A stretch of 64,000 nt of DNA from Paenibacillus sp. PK3_47 (GCF_023520895.1 NZ_CP026029.1:6262001-6326000), one strand, 5' to 3'. Counted from the first letter of the stretch, positions 1 to 9,105 are shown. Numbers and translations are program-made. Notes: generated by a model not told the origin, from the sequence alone.

Positions 1-1
1 G

Positions 2-94
2 GCGATTGGGTTGTTCAAATCCATTATCAATCTGATTCTGCTGCTGACGGTGAATAAAATCGCCCAGAAGACCAAGCATGGCAGCTTGTGGTAG
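2..94 (+). CDS. Sugar ABC transporter permease, LplB type (C-terminal fragment)
   Basis: Only the last 30 codons are inside the window, ending in TAG at 92-94. The visible tail has a hydrophobic stretch (LFKSIINLILLLTV) followed by a basic end (NKIAQKTKHG), as at the C-terminus of LplB/YtcP-type carbohydrate permeases. It lies 18 bp upstream of a second permease and a binding-protein gene, which is the usual gene order of these importers. The identification rests mainly on this context because so little is visible. Confidence 0.7.
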   Translation, partial: AIGLFKSIINLILLLTVNKIAQKTKHGSLW

Positions 95-112
95 AAGGAA
101 GGAGGTCTGAGC

Positions 113-1012
113 ATGAACACAAGTTTCCGGAATGAGTCCATAACCGACAAGCTGTTTGTTATCGTAAATATCTTTTTTATGAGCGTTATCTTTATTGCAG
201 TGCTGTATCCGATCATTTATATTGTCAGCGCCTCTTTCAGTGATTCGCAGGCCGTGGTGTCGGGCGAGGTGTGGCTGTGGCCGGTGAGGCCGAGCCTTGA
301 AGGGTATAAGGCGGTTTTTGAATATAAACAGGTCTGGGTCGGCTTCGGCAACTCTATCCTCTACACCGTTACAGGTACGCTGGTCAACATTGTCATGACG
401 GTGCTGGCTGCCTATCCGCTGTCCCGCAGGGATTTTTACGGTAAAAATGTCCTGATGATTCTGTTCATGTTCACCACAATGTTCACCGGCGGCCTGATTC
501 CCGGCTATCTGCTGGTCCGCGATCTGGGGATGCTTGATACAATCTGGTCGATGATTCTTCCCGGAGCGCTGACCGTGTGGAATGTTATCATCACCCGCAC
601 CTATTTCCAGATGTCGATCCCCCATGAACTGCTGGAAGCGGCACAGCTGGACGGCTGCAATGACTTTCAATTCGTCTGGAAAATTGTCGTCCGGCTCTCG
701 GGGCCCATCCTGGCGGTAATCACGCTCTATTATGCGGCCGGGAACTGGAACCAGTATTTTAACGCCATGCTGTATCTGAAAAGCCAGGATCATTATCCGC
801 TGCAGCTGGTGCTGAAGGACATTCTCGTCAAAAATGATGTCGATGTCGGCATGCTGTCAGGAGATCCGCAGGATGCAGCCCGCCGCGAGGCGCTGAAAAC
901 GCTGCTGAAGTACTCGCTGATTGTTATTTCAACTTTTCCGCTGCTTGTATTCTATCCGTTCGTACAGAAGTATCTGGTTAAGGGCGTTATGGTAGGTTCA
1001 CTTAAAGGATAA
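113..1012 (+). CDS. Carbohydrate ABC transporter permease, LplC/YtcP type
   Basis: 299-residue integral membrane subunit of a CUT1-type sugar importer. It has about six hydrophobic segments, the first at about residues 17-39. The EAA loop that contacts the ATPase is visible near residues 174-182 (LLEAAQLDG). Start ATG is preceded by GGAGG with good spacing. It lies between the end of another permease and a lipoprotein binding protein 20 bp downstream, so the three form one transport operon. No ATPase gene is visible here; such systems commonly share an MsmX-type ATPase encoded elsewhere (family knowledge). The substrate cannot be read from sequence; the fucosidase downstream hints at fucose-containing oligosaccharides. 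Confidence 0.9.
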   Translation: MNTSFRNESITDKLFVIVNIFFMSVIFIAVLYPIIYIVSASFSDSQAVVSGEVWLWPVRPSLEGYKAVFEYKQVWVGFGNSILYTVTGTLVNIVMTVLAAYPLSRRDFYGKNVLMILFMFTTMFTGGLIPGYLLVRDLGMLDTIWSMILPGALTVWNVIITRTYFQMSIPHELLEAAQLDGCNDFQFVWKIVVRLSGPILAVITLYYAAGNWNQYFNAMLYLKSQDHYPLQLVLKDILVKNDVDVGMLSGDPQDAARREALKTLLKYSLIVISTFPLLVFYPFVQKYLVKGVMVGSLKG

Positions 1013-1032
1013 CTAAAGGGGGACAAGAAGAG

Positions 1033-2715
1033 ATGAAATTTAAGGGAGTCTTATCGTTACTGGTTGGAGTAAGCATGCTGGGCAGTATTCTGAGTGCGTG
1101 CAGCAGCGGAGGCAATAATACGGAAACCTCTGCCTCAGGCAGCGGCAATGCAGTTGCTGTATCAGAAGCAGGAGAGTTCCCGATCGTGGATGAAAAGATT
1201 ACGCTGCGGGTGATGACGGGTGCGAATCCGGCGGTGGAGGATTTTGATACGAATGAATTCACTAAATATTTCGAGGAATTGACCAACATTCATGTGGAGT
1301 GGGAGATTGTCCCTACTAGCACGGTTACCGAGAAACTAAATCTGGCGCTGGCCAGCGGCGATCTGCCGGATGTCATTATGACGATGAATGTGACGCCTGA
1401 GCAGCAGGCGCTATATGGAGAACAAGGCGTTCTGCTTCCACTGAACGATTATATCGAGAAATACGGAGTCAATACGAAAAAAATGTTCGAGGAAAGTCCG
1501 CTCGTAGAATCGACCATCACCTCTGCGGACGGCAACATCTATGCTCTGCCTGCGCCGAATGAATGTTACCACTGTTCCATGCGCCAGAAGCTGTGGATCT
1601 ATGAGCCTTGGCTGGAGAAGCTGAATCTAAAAATGCCGACAACGACGGAGGAGTTCTATGAAGTGCTGAAAGCCTTTAAAACCCAGGACCCGAACGGTAA
1701 CGGTATCGCCGATGAAATTCCTTTCTCCGGCGCACCACAGGTGAATCAGTCTTCCACGCTGACAACCAGCGTAGAGAACTTTCTGATGAACTCGTTCACT
1801 TATGCGCCTTACACCAGACTGTATGTCAATGATGAAGGTAAAGTCGATATTCCGTTCAATAAAGAAGGCTGGAAAGAAGGGCTTACTTATCTGAACCGCC
1901 TCTACAGCGAAGGCCTCATGGACCCGCAGGCGGTAACACGCGATGCCGCCCAACTCGTACAGCTGGGAGAAAATCCGGATGTGCCAATTCTTGGTGCAGC
2001 CTCGGGACCGAACCAAAGCGCCTTGACCCAGCTTAACGGATCAAGCGGACGCTGGCTGGAATATGTAGCGGTTGCGCCGCTCAAAGGACCGGAAGGAGTA
2101 CAAGTTACCCAGTATGATCCGTATCAGGTGGCACCGGGACAATTCGTCATCACGAACAAGGCGACGAACCCTGAAGCGGCATTCCGCTTCGCAGATGCCC
2201 TGTATGACCGTGAAATCACGCTGCGCTCGACTATTGGTGAACCCGATGTAGAGTGGAGATGGGCTACAGACGGTGAAGTCGGACTTAACGGAGAGCAGGC
2301 GGTCTACATGGATATGTCCAAATTCGGCGTCACCCAGAACAAGCACTGGTCGCAGACCGGCATCGCTTACCGTCCGAACTCCCTGCGCCTGGGGCTTGTA
2401 GCCAACCCTGACAACCCGCTCGACAGCATTCTGTACAACGAGACGAAGGAGAAATACGAGCCGTTCCGCGTAGATGTGGAAACCGTACTGCCGCCGATCA
2501 GCTTCACGGTCGACCAGTCCGCCGAAATTGCCGATCTCTCTAAAACCATCTATGACTATACCAATGAGATGATGGCCCGCTTCATTATTGGCGACGCCGA
2601 CATTAACGCTGAATGGGATCAGTACCTGTCCACGCTGGACAGCATGAACCTCAGCCGCTACCTGGAAATCTACCAGGAGGCTTACGATACGTACAAAGCT
2701 GCGGCGGCAAAATAG
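1033..2715 (+). CDS. Extracellular sugar-binding lipoprotein of the ABC importer
   Basis: 560-residue substrate-binding protein of the LplA/YtcQ class. The N-terminus has a short basic and hydrophobic signal ending in a lipobox (ILSAC, Cys23), so the mature protein should be lipid-anchored outside the membrane. A Ser/Gly/Asn-rich linker follows, then the solute-binding fold, including the typical SGDLPDVI segment near residue 115. Length of about 550 residues fits this large subclass, which often binds oligosaccharides of plant or host glycans. RBS AAGGGGG lies upstream of ATG, and the gene starts 20 bp after the permease stop. The ligand is not identified. Confidence 0.92.
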   Translation: MKFKGVLSLLVGVSMLGSILSACSSGGNNTETSASGSGNAVAVSEAGEFPIVDEKITLRVMTGANPAVEDFDTNEFTKYFEELTNIHVEWEIVPTSTVTEKLNLALASGDLPDVIMTMNVTPEQQALYGEQGVLLPLNDYIEKYGVNTKKMFEESPLVESTITSADGNIYALPAPNECYHCSMRQKLWIYEPWLEKLNLKMPTTTEEFYEVLKAFKTQDPNGNGIADEIPFSGAPQVNQSSTLTTSVENFLMNSFTYAPYTRLYVNDEGKVDIPFNKEGWKEGLTYLNRLYSEGLMDPQAVTRDAAQLVQLGENPDVPILGAASGPNQSALTQLNGSSGRWLEYVAVAPLKGPEGVQVTQYDPYQVAPGQFVITNKATNPEAAFRFADALYDREITLRSTIGEPDVEWRWATDGEVGLNGEQAVYMDMSKFGVTQNKHWSQTGIAYRPNSLRLGLVANPDNPLDSILYNETKEKYEPFRVDVETVLPPISFTVDQSAEIADLSKTIYDYTNEMMARFIIGDADINAEWDQYLSTLDSMNLSRYLEIYQEAYDTYKAAAAK

Positions 2716-2760
2716 GAAGGGGGAGCGAGATAATAGAAAGGCCGATAGTGCGGTGTTAAG

Positions 2761-2865
2761 GAGACTATAGTGAGATCATAGTGAGACTATAGTGCGACGA
2801 TGGCGAGACGTTAGTGAGAACTTGCGAGATCATAGAGAGACATTTGCGGGTGATCGTACCCTGGT
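2761..2865. repeat. Degenerate ~11-bp tandem repeat in the spacer before the fucosidase gene
   Basis: Between the binding-protein gene (ends 2715) and the fucosidase gene (starts 3018) there is a run of units resembling GAGACTATAGT. The first five are in strict 11-bp register (2761, 2772, 2783, 2794, 2805); later units drift to 10-12 bp. No coding sequence is seen. The function is unknown. The period is close to one turn of DNA. Confidence 0.7.
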
Positions 2866-2874
2866 GAGATGCGG

Positions 2875-2899
2875 CAGCTGCCTGGAATTCAGGCAGCTG
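2875..2899. terminator. Perfect 10-bp hairpin between binding-protein and fucosidase genes
   Basis: CAGCTGCCTG at 2875-2884 and its exact complement CAGGCAGCTG at 2890-2899 flank a 5-nt loop. No T-run follows, so this may be an mRNA-stabilising or processing hairpin rather than an intrinsic terminator. It could adjust expression between transporter and enzyme genes. Confidence 0.5.
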
Positions 2900-3017
2900 T
2901 AGATTTAAGAGTGGCACGGGTGTTTAAGCGAATCGGCGGACCAGGACACATTTTCAGCAACACAAGACGACACCCGAGAACTAATCCGAATGATTTTACC
3001 TTGGAGGGAAATAGGCG

Positions 3018-4385
3018 ATGACGACACAAGGATTCACTGTTCCAGACCGCTGGAAATGGTTCACCGAAAGCCGGTACGGCATGTTTATCCACTGGGGGCC
3101 CTATGCACAGCTGGCCCGGGGAGAGCAGGTGCTGTTCCGCGAACATCTGGATCAGCAGGAGTATGCTGCGCAGGCGGCAGCGTGGAATCCGCAGCATTTT
3201 GACCCGGAGCTGTGGGCGGCGACGGCCAAGAAAGCAGGCTTCAAATACGCCTGCTTCACTACCCGGCATCATGACGGCTACTGCATGTGGGACAGCGCCT
3301 ACACGGATTATTCCAGCGCGAAGCAGGCGCCGCAGCGCGATTTCGTTCGCGAATATATCGATGCCTTCCGCAAGGCCGGACTAAGAATCGGACTCTATTA
3401 TTCCTGGATTGACTGGCGGCTTCCGGCTTATTTTGAAGGGCCTGAGAAGAATCCGGAAGGCTGGGCGAAGGTACGCAAGTACCTGCACAACCAGGTCAAG
3501 GAGCTGCTGACGAACTACGGGCAGATTGATCACTTCTTCTTCGATGGCGTGTGGCCGCGCAACGCTGATGATCTTGGCAGTGTAGAGCTGGTGGAGGAAA
3601 TGCGCAGGCTGCAGCCGGGCATTCTGATCAACAACCGGCTGGGCTACTCCAGCGCCCACGACGAATACCGTGCAGATGGCGGCATCGGAGCAGGGGATTC
3701 TGACACGTTGGGCGATTTCGGTACACCGGAGCATCTGATCGTCGTGGACCGGAAGCGCCTCTGGGAGTCCTGCCAGGTTACCACCTGGCGGCTGTGGAGC
3801 CATGTGACCGGCGAACGCTGGCGACCGGCAGATGTGCTGCTTGATATGCTCTGCGAATGTGCCGAGAAGGGCGGGGAGCATGGCGGCAATCTGCTGCTGA
3901 ACTGCGGGCCGACCGCAGACGGGGAGCTGCCGCCGGAATTCGTGGAACGGGCGCTTGAGATCGGCCGCTGGCTGGAGGTACACGGGGAAGCGATCTATGG
4001 TTCGGATGGGGGTGCCATCACCGAATTCATTACGCGCGGACGTCAGACGACCCGGGACAATAATCTGTACCTGATTATCCGGTTCTGGGATGGGCGTCCG
4101 GAAATACGGCTGTCTGACCTCAGCAGCAAGGTAACTGGCGTTACCCTGCTGACGACAGGCCAGAAGCTTCAGTTCGAGCAGAAGGACGGCGAACTGTTCA
4201 TCCAGGGCCTGCCGAGGGAAGCGCCGTCACGCCTGTTCCCGGTCATCCGTGTGGAATGCGACGGCAAGCCTGAGGCAAACGACTGGGGCCGGCAGCGTCT
4301 GTGGGAAGGCGACCCGCAGCGTGTGGCAGACTGGGCGCGCAGCCAGCGCGGAACTTCGGTCTTCATGGATGGTGTGGAGCGGTAA
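3018..4385 (+). CDS. Alpha-L-fucosidase, GH29
   Basis: 455 residues, matching the GH29 catalytic module without added domains. Family signatures are clear: YGMFIHWGPYA near the N-terminus, FTTRHHDGYCMWDS, GLYYSWIDW, and FFFDGVWP, whose Asp (D176) is the expected retaining nucleophile. It should hydrolyse terminal alpha-L-fucosyl residues. No signal peptide is present, so it acts in the cytoplasm on sugars that the upstream ABC system may import. RBS TTGGAGGG precedes the ATG with good spacing. It lies 302 bp downstream of the binding-protein gene. Linkage specificity cannot be told from sequence. Confidence 0.93.
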   Translation: MTTQGFTVPDRWKWFTESRYGMFIHWGPYAQLARGEQVLFREHLDQQEYAAQAAAWNPQHFDPELWAATAKKAGFKYACFTTRHHDGYCMWDSAYTDYSSAKQAPQRDFVREYIDAFRKAGLRIGLYYSWIDWRLPAYFEGPEKNPEGWAKVRKYLHNQVKELLTNYGQIDHFFFDGVWPRNADDLGSVELVEEMRRLQPGILINNRLGYSSAHDEYRADGGIGAGDSDTLGDFGTPEHLIVVDRKRLWESCQVTTWRLWSHVTGERWRPADVLLDMLCECAEKGGEHGGNLLLNCGPTADGELPPEFVERALEIGRWLEVHGEAIYGSDGGAITEFITRGRQTTRDNNLYLIIRFWDGRPEIRLSDLSSKVTGVTLLTTGQKLQFEQKDGELFIQGLPREAPSRLFPVIRVECDGKPEANDWGRQRLWEGDPQRVADWARSQRGTSVFMDGVER

Positions 4386-4414
4386 CTTGTTGTTGCAGTA
4401 TATAAATGGAAGAA

Positions 4415-4880
4415 GGCCTCACGTGGGCAACCATCTCGAGTCTGATGTAAAAGTACCTCTTGATTCAGTTCAGGTGGGCAAATCGCCCGAACCGGAGGTA
4501 AAATGCCTTTGATTTCGGCTAACGTTGGCTAACCGCCCGAACCTGGGGTAAAAGTGCCTTTGATTTAAGCTCACGCCGGCAAATCGTTCGAATCAGAGGT
4601 AAAAGTGCCTTTGATTTCGGCTAACGCTGGCAAATCGTTCGAATCAGAGGTAAAAGTGCCTTTGAATTCGGCTAACGTTGGCAAATCGTTCGAATCAGAG
4701 GTATAAGTACCTTTGATTTCGGCTAACGCTGGCAAATCGTTCGAATCAGAGGTAATAGTGCCTTTGATTTCGGCTAACGCTGGCAAATCGTTCGAATCAG
4801 AGGTAATAGTGCCTTTGATTTAAGCTCACGCCGGCTAATTGCTCGAATCAGAGGTAAAAGTGCCTTTGATTTCGGCTAAC
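4415..4880. repeat. 51-bp tandem array, family A (about nine units)
   Basis: Unit starts at 4517, 4568, 4619, 4670, 4721, 4772, 4823 and 4874 are exactly 51 bp apart; two more divergent copies precede them. Each unit contains TTCGAA and an inverted repeat AATCAGAGG / CCTTTGATT with an 8-nt loop and one G.T pair. Unit copies differ by a few point changes. There are no unique spacers, so it is not CRISPR. It lies in the 877-bp gap between the GH29 gene and the RidA gene and adjoins array B. Since 51 is a multiple of three, long spurious reading frames run through it. Confidence 0.93.
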
Positions 4881-4920
4881 GTAATCAAAGCCCACAAAAA
4901 GTGGAGCCTTGGTGGAAATG

Positions 4921-5193
4921 AACGGGACTTTTCCCGTTGATTCTACGAAAAGCAGCCACCTGACGAAATTCAACGGGATTTTTCCCGTTGATCCCACGAA
5001 AAACAGGCGCCTGGCGAAATTCAACGGGATTTTTCCCGTTGATTCCACGAAAAACAGGCGCCTGGCGAAATTCAACGGGACTTTTCCCGTTGATTCCACG
5101 AAAAACATGCGCCTGACGAAATTCAACGGGACTTTTCCCGTTGATTCCACGAAAAACAGGCGCCTGGCGAAATTCAACGGGATTTTTCCCGTT
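4921..5193. repeat. 51-bp tandem hairpin array, family B (six hairpins)
   Basis: Near-perfect hairpins AACGGGA-[CTTT or TTTT]-TCCCGTT start at 4921, 4972, 5023, 5074, 5125 and 5176, exactly 51 bp apart. Between hairpins is a conserved segment containing CCACGAAAAACAGGCGCC and GAAATTC. The sequence differs from family A next to it, yet the period is the same. The rest of the gap (5194-5262) holds only the RidA leader. It lies just upstream of the nine-gene glycosidase operon, so effects on its transcription are possible. Confidence 0.93.
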
Positions 5194-5262
5194 GTTTTCG
5201 GCTCACGTGGCAAATGACGCGGAGGTCGTCAGCCAATCATATCGCCAAAGGAGTGATTAAGC

Positions 5263-5730
5263 ATGGGAAAGGTAGAAAAACTGCTGCAGGAAAAGGGAAT
5301 TGAGCTGGGAAAAGTTCCGCCGTCGGTAGCTACATACGTTCCGGCCAAGCAGGTAGGCAATGTGGTATATACCTCAGGAAATGACTGCCGGATTAACGGA
5401 ACGTTGCTCCTAACCGGCAAAGTCGGCTCGGATCTGACCGTGGAGCAGGGTTACGCGGCAGCCCGCCAAGTAGCCATCAATCTGCTGGCTGTACTGAAGG
5501 AGCACCTGGGAGAGCTGGACCGGATCAGGCAGGTGGTCAAAATGCTCGCTTTTGTCAACTCGGCCCCCGGTTTTGTGGAGCAGCCATACGTAATTAACGG
5601 TGCTTCGGATTTGCTGGTGGAGGTGCTGGGCGACAAAGGCAAACATGCCCGCTCAGCGATTTCAGCCAATGAGCTGCCGTTCGATACGCCGGTGGAGATT
5701 GAGCTGATCGTCGAGGTTGAGGAATCATGA
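5263..5730 (+). CDS. RidA (YjgF/YER057c/UK114) family protein
   Basis: 155 residues. The RidA fold is recognisable from VVYTSGNDCRING, the central NLLAVLKEHLGELDRIRQVVKM segment (residues 78-99) and the C-terminal ELPFDTPVEIELIVE. The Arg in KHARSA probably matches the conserved substrate-binding Arg. Family members hydrolyse reactive enamine/imine intermediates released by PLP enzymes. Here it overlaps by 4 bp (ATGA) a PLP-type enzyme gene, which supports such a partnership. It is somewhat longer than the usual ~125 residues, as in one RidA subgroup. RBS AAAGGAG precedes the ATG. It is the first gene of the operon-like block. Confidence 0.88.
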   Translation: MGKVEKLLQEKGIELGKVPPSVATYVPAKQVGNVVYTSGNDCRINGTLLLTGKVGSDLTVEQGYAAARQVAINLLAVLKEHLGELDRIRQVVKMLAFVNSAPGFVEQPYVINGASDLLVEVLGDKGKHARSAISANELPFDTPVEIELIVEVEES

Positions 5731-6827
5731 AGAATTTATATCCAGAGCTGCAGACACCAGCTCCCATTATAGACCTGGATATTCTGGAGAAGAACATTAA
5801 CCGGATGGCCGGGCGTTTGCAGGCCGCAGGCATCAGCCACCGTCCGCATATCAAATCGCATAAGTCGGCCCAGATTGCCCGGATGCAGCTGGATGCCGGG
5901 GCTGCAGGAATTACTGTGGCAAAGTTGGCGGAGGCGGAGGTTTTCGCCGCAGCCGGGGTTGAGCCTATCCTCATAGCTTATCCCGTTATCGGCGCAGACA
6001 AGCTGGAACGCTATGCGAGGCTTCATTTGGAACACAAGCTGTTGACCACTGTGGATAGTCTTACTTGTGCTGCCGGATTATCTGAAATTGGAATGCGCAC
6101 CGGCAAGCCGGTAGAAGTCCTGATTGAGATTGACGGCGGACTGCACCGCGGGGGCCGGCAGGCGGGGGAGGACACACTCCATTTTGCTTTGGAGTTATTA
6201 AAGCTCCCTGGTATCCGCATCGCCGGAGTAATGGGATACTTCGGGACAATCTACAACAACTGCGGTGCAGAAGCGTTCAGGCAGGCGGCCGGAGAAGAGG
6301 CCGTGCTAATGCGTAACACAGCAGAACTCCTCCGGTCAACGGGCGTGCCTGTTGACATCATTAGTACAGGCTCCTCTCCGGCGGCGCTGATGAGCGGTGA
6401 GCTTGAAGGCGTTACAGAAGTAAGGGCCGGCAATTATGTATTTTTTGATGCTTCAGGCATAGGCATGGGGCTTGCCGGAGAAGAGGAATGCGCACTGCGC
6501 GTAATTGCAACCGTAGTCAGTACTCCGCTTCCCGGCAGGGCAACCATCGACGCAGGAACCAAAACCCTGACCAGTGATAAAGCGCACGGCAGAGAAGGCT
6601 TCGGAATAGTAGTCGGCTACCCTGAGGTGACACTGTCTGCACTGAATGAAGAGCACGGATTTCTCCAGTACGATCCGGAGGAGGTCTCTCTCAAAATCGG
6701 CGACAGGATTGAGATCATCCCCAATCATTCCTGTGTCATTCCCAATCTGCATCAGCAGGTAGCGGGAGTCCGGGGAGGGCGGCGCACAACCTGGATACAG
6801 ATAGATGCACGGGGCTGCAGCTATTAA
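5727..6827 (+). CDS. Fold-type III PLP enzyme, D-threonine aldolase / D-serine dehydratase-like
   Basis: 366 residues. The N-terminal alanine-racemase-like barrel carries HIKSHKS, where K43 is the expected PLP lysine. The C-terminal part carries PNHSC (H334, C336), matching the His/Cys metal site of the D-threonine aldolase and D-serine dehydratase family. It should act on a D-amino acid or 3-hydroxy-D-amino acid. Its start overlaps the RidA stop (ATGA), suggesting translational coupling; RidA could detoxify an enamine product. An M20 hydrolase follows 34 bp later. Family call is firm, but aldolase versus dehydratase and the true substrate are undecided. Confidence 0.85.
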   Translation: MKNLYPELQTPAPIIDLDILEKNINRMAGRLQAAGISHRPHIKSHKSAQIARMQLDAGAAGITVAKLAEAEVFAAAGVEPILIAYPVIGADKLERYARLHLEHKLLTTVDSLTCAAGLSEIGMRTGKPVEVLIEIDGGLHRGGRQAGEDTLHFALELLKLPGIRIAGVMGYFGTIYNNCGAEAFRQAAGEEAVLMRNTAELLRSTGVPVDIISTGSSPAALMSGELEGVTEVRAGNYVFFDASGIGMGLAGEEECALRVIATVVSTPLPGRATIDAGTKTLTSDKAHGREGFGIVVGYPEVTLSALNEEHGFLQYDPEEVSLKIGDRIEIIPNHSCVIPNLHQQVAGVRGGRRTTWIQIDARGCSY

Positions 6828-6861
6828 AGAAGCAGCCGCATGCCAATAAGGAGGCTGCCAA

Positions 6862-8046
6862 ATGGGCGGACTGAAGATTGATTCTGCTGAAATCGCAAGA
6901 GTACTGCAGGAACTGGTGGCCATCCCCAGTGTGAATCCAGCCTTTGGCGGCAGCGGTGAAGCGGGGGTGGCTGCTTTTGTAAAAAACTACCTGATAAAAC
7001 TGGACATCCCTTACATCGAGCAGCAAGTGGAACCCGGCCGTTCTAATGTTATCGGCATGCTGCAAGGTGAGTCATCAGGTCCAGCGCTGCTGCTCGAAGC
7101 GCATATGGATACTGTGCAGACTACCGGCATGACTATTCCTCCATTCAGCGGGACCATTTCCGAAGGACGCCTTTACGGCCGGGGGGCCTGTGATACCAAA
7201 GGTTCTCTGGCGGCCATGCTGGTCGCGATCGGCACACTGAAACGAAGCGGCCTGAAGCTGCCGACAGGTGTGCATTTAGCTGCAGTTGTAGATGAGGAAT
7301 TCCGTTATGCCGGAGTCAGCGCACTGGCCACTGCCATATCCGCGGGAGAACTGCAGTACAGCGGAGCTATTGTCGGAGAGCCGACAAACCTCCACCAGGT
7401 TATCGCCCATAAAGGCTGCGTCCGCTTCTATATTACTGCCCACGGGAAGCCGGGGCACAGCTCAGAACCGGCTAAGGGCATCAACGCGATTGAGCAAATG
7501 ATGGAGGTTATCCGCTGTCTGAAGGAGGAAATTGAACCTTCTTTTGAGTTAAAAAGACATCCGCTGCTCGGTCCGCCTACCCACTGCATCAGTGAAATTA
7601 CTGGCGGACTTGCGCCGAACACGATTCCCGGCAGCTGCCGGATTACGCTGGACCGCCGCACGCTTCCCGGAGAAGAGCCGCTTGAGGTCTGGGCGGGGTA
7701 CAGGGAGCATCTCAGCCATTTAAAAGAAGTAACTCCCGGCTTAAGCCTTACGATCGAGGAGCCGTTCATTATCGATTATGCATTGGAAACCGCCGCATCA
7801 CATCCTTTGCCGCAAAAGCTGGGCACAGCGGTTGCCGGTTATGCCGGGGAACGGCGCATACTTGGTGCGACGTATGGAACGGATGCCAGCAAGTTGGCCC
7901 GCGCCGGGGTACCGGCAGTAGTGTTCGGTCCCGGCGATATCGCACAGGCACATACGGATGATGAATGGATAGAGCTGCGGGAAGTGGAGGCTGCTGCTGC
8001 AGCGCTTGTAGATCTGATAGTACATTTCGAGAGAGAAGGGCAGTGA
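6862..8046 (+). CDS. M20 family metallohydrolase (ArgE/DapE/CPG2 type)
   Basis: 394 residues. Di-zinc site motifs are present: LEAHMDTV (H81, D83), GRGACDTKG, VVDEEFR (E145 as probable base, E146 as ligand), GEPT and a C-terminal QAHTDDEW His. The central dimerisation insert with GKPGHSS is also present. Such enzymes remove acyl or peptidyl groups from amino acids. In this operon it may release an amino acid or N-acyl group from a glycoconjugate before the PLP enzyme acts, which is inference. RBS AAGGAGG precedes the ATG. The next gene begins 6 bp after its stop. Confidence 0.88.
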   Translation: MGGLKIDSAEIARVLQELVAIPSVNPAFGGSGEAGVAAFVKNYLIKLDIPYIEQQVEPGRSNVIGMLQGESSGPALLLEAHMDTVQTTGMTIPPFSGTISEGRLYGRGACDTKGSLAAMLVAIGTLKRSGLKLPTGVHLAAVVDEEFRYAGVSALATAISAGELQYSGAIVGEPTNLHQVIAHKGCVRFYITAHGKPGHSSEPAKGINAIEQMMEVIRCLKEEIEPSFELKRHPLLGPPTHCISEITGGLAPNTIPGSCRITLDRRTLPGEEPLEVWAGYREHLSHLKEVTPGLSLTIEEPFIIDYALETAASHPLPQKLGTAVAGYAGERRILGATYGTDASKLARAGVPAVVFGPGDIAQAHTDDEWIELREVEAAAAALVDLIVHFEREGQ

Positions 8047-8052
8047 TTAGCC

Positions 8053-9105
8053 ATGATTAAAATCGGCATTGTCGGGGTGGGCACGATATCAGAGCTTCAC
8101 TTGAACGCATATCAAAAAAATCCGCAGGTGCAGATCTATGCCATCTGTGACTTGAATGAGGCCCGGGCCAAGGCGGCTGCAGACAAATATGGGGCCGTAA
8201 AAGTATACACGGATTACCAGCAGATGTTCAACGCAGGCGAAATAGATGCGGTCAGCATCTGTACCTGGAATAACACGCATGAACCGATTTCCGTTGCCGC
8301 AGTTCGTGCCGGCGTTGATGTACTGCTCGAAAAACCGCTGACCACCACCGTAGAATCGGCGCTGCGGATTGAGGAAGCGGTAAAGGCGTCGGGGCAGATT
8401 CTGCAGATCGGCTATGTCCGGCGTTACGACAACAATGCCCAGCTCGTGAAGCAATTTTCTGATCTTGGCGAATTCGGCGACTTCTATTATGCCCGTGTCT
8501 CCAGCATCCGCCGGATCGGCAACCCTGGGGGCTGGTTCGCTGACTTAAGCCGTTCCGGCGGCGGTCCTGTCATTGACATAGGCGTCCACGTCGTTGACTT
8601 ATGCTGGTACCTGATGGGCCGGCCCAAGGTAAAGTCGGTTTCCGCCAACACCTATTACAAGCTGGGGAACCGGTCGAATATCAAGCACCTGTCTGCTTAC
8701 CGGGCTGCTGATTACAACGCTGCTGCTAACACTGTAGAAGATATGGCCAATGCGCTGATCCGCTTTGAGAATGGCGCTTCCTTACTGCTGGAAGCCAGCT
8801 TTACGCTGCATGCGAAGGAGAACAAGACGACCATTAATCTATTCGGGGACAAGGGCGGGGTGGAGGTAGACCCGGCGCTGTCTTTTACAACCGAAAAAAA
8901 TGACACCATCCTCAATATTACACCGCAGACCACCAATACCGGATTCGACCTGGATACCGCTTTCCAGAATGAAATCGACCATTTCATCGAGTGCGTGCAG
9001 ACACGGCAGCAGCCGCTGAGTCCGGTATCCGACGGGGTGGAGATGATGCGCATCCTGTGCGGGATTTATGAGTCGGCAGAGCAGGGCCGGGAGATTGAAT
9101 TATAG
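8053..9105 (+). CDS. Gfo/Idh/MocA family NAD(P)-dependent oxidoreductase
   Basis: 350 residues. The N-terminal Rossmann motif GIVGVGTISELH and the family motif LLEKPLTT near residue 95 are clear; the C-terminal half is the alpha/beta substrate domain (DIGVHVVDLCWY has the conserved Asp and His). Such enzymes oxidise or reduce sugar and inositol hydroxyls. It is tightly packed, 6 bp after the M20 gene and followed by a sugar isomerase-like gene, the common pairing in sugar catabolic operons. The substrate is not assigned. Confidence 0.92.
   Translation: MIKIGIVGVGTISELHLNAYQKNPQVQIYAICDLNEARAKAAADKYGAVKVYTDYQQMFNAGEIDAVSICTWNNTHEPISVAAVRAGVDVLLEKPLTTTVESALRIEEAVKASGQILQIGYVRRYDNNAQLVKQFSDLGEFGDFYYARVSSIRRIGNPGGWFADLSRSGGGPVIDIGVHVVDLCWYLMGRPKVKSVSANTYYKLGNRSNIKHLSAYRAADYNAAANTVEDMANALIRFENGASLLLEASFTLHAKENKTTINLFGDKGGVEVDPALSFTTEKNDTILNITPQTTNTGFDLDTAFQNEIDHFIECVQTRQQPLSPVSDGVEMMRILCGIYESAEQGREIEL

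Noticed and set aside
4415..5193. CRISPR array
   Set aside because: Whole 51-bp units are near-identical with no unique spacers, and no cas genes are present. The same applies to the 52-bp arrays.
4571..5217. Open frames on both strands with 17-residue repeats
   Set aside because: They arise because the 51-bp DNA repeats are a multiple of three and lack stops; no ribosome sites, no codon bias, and both strands are open.
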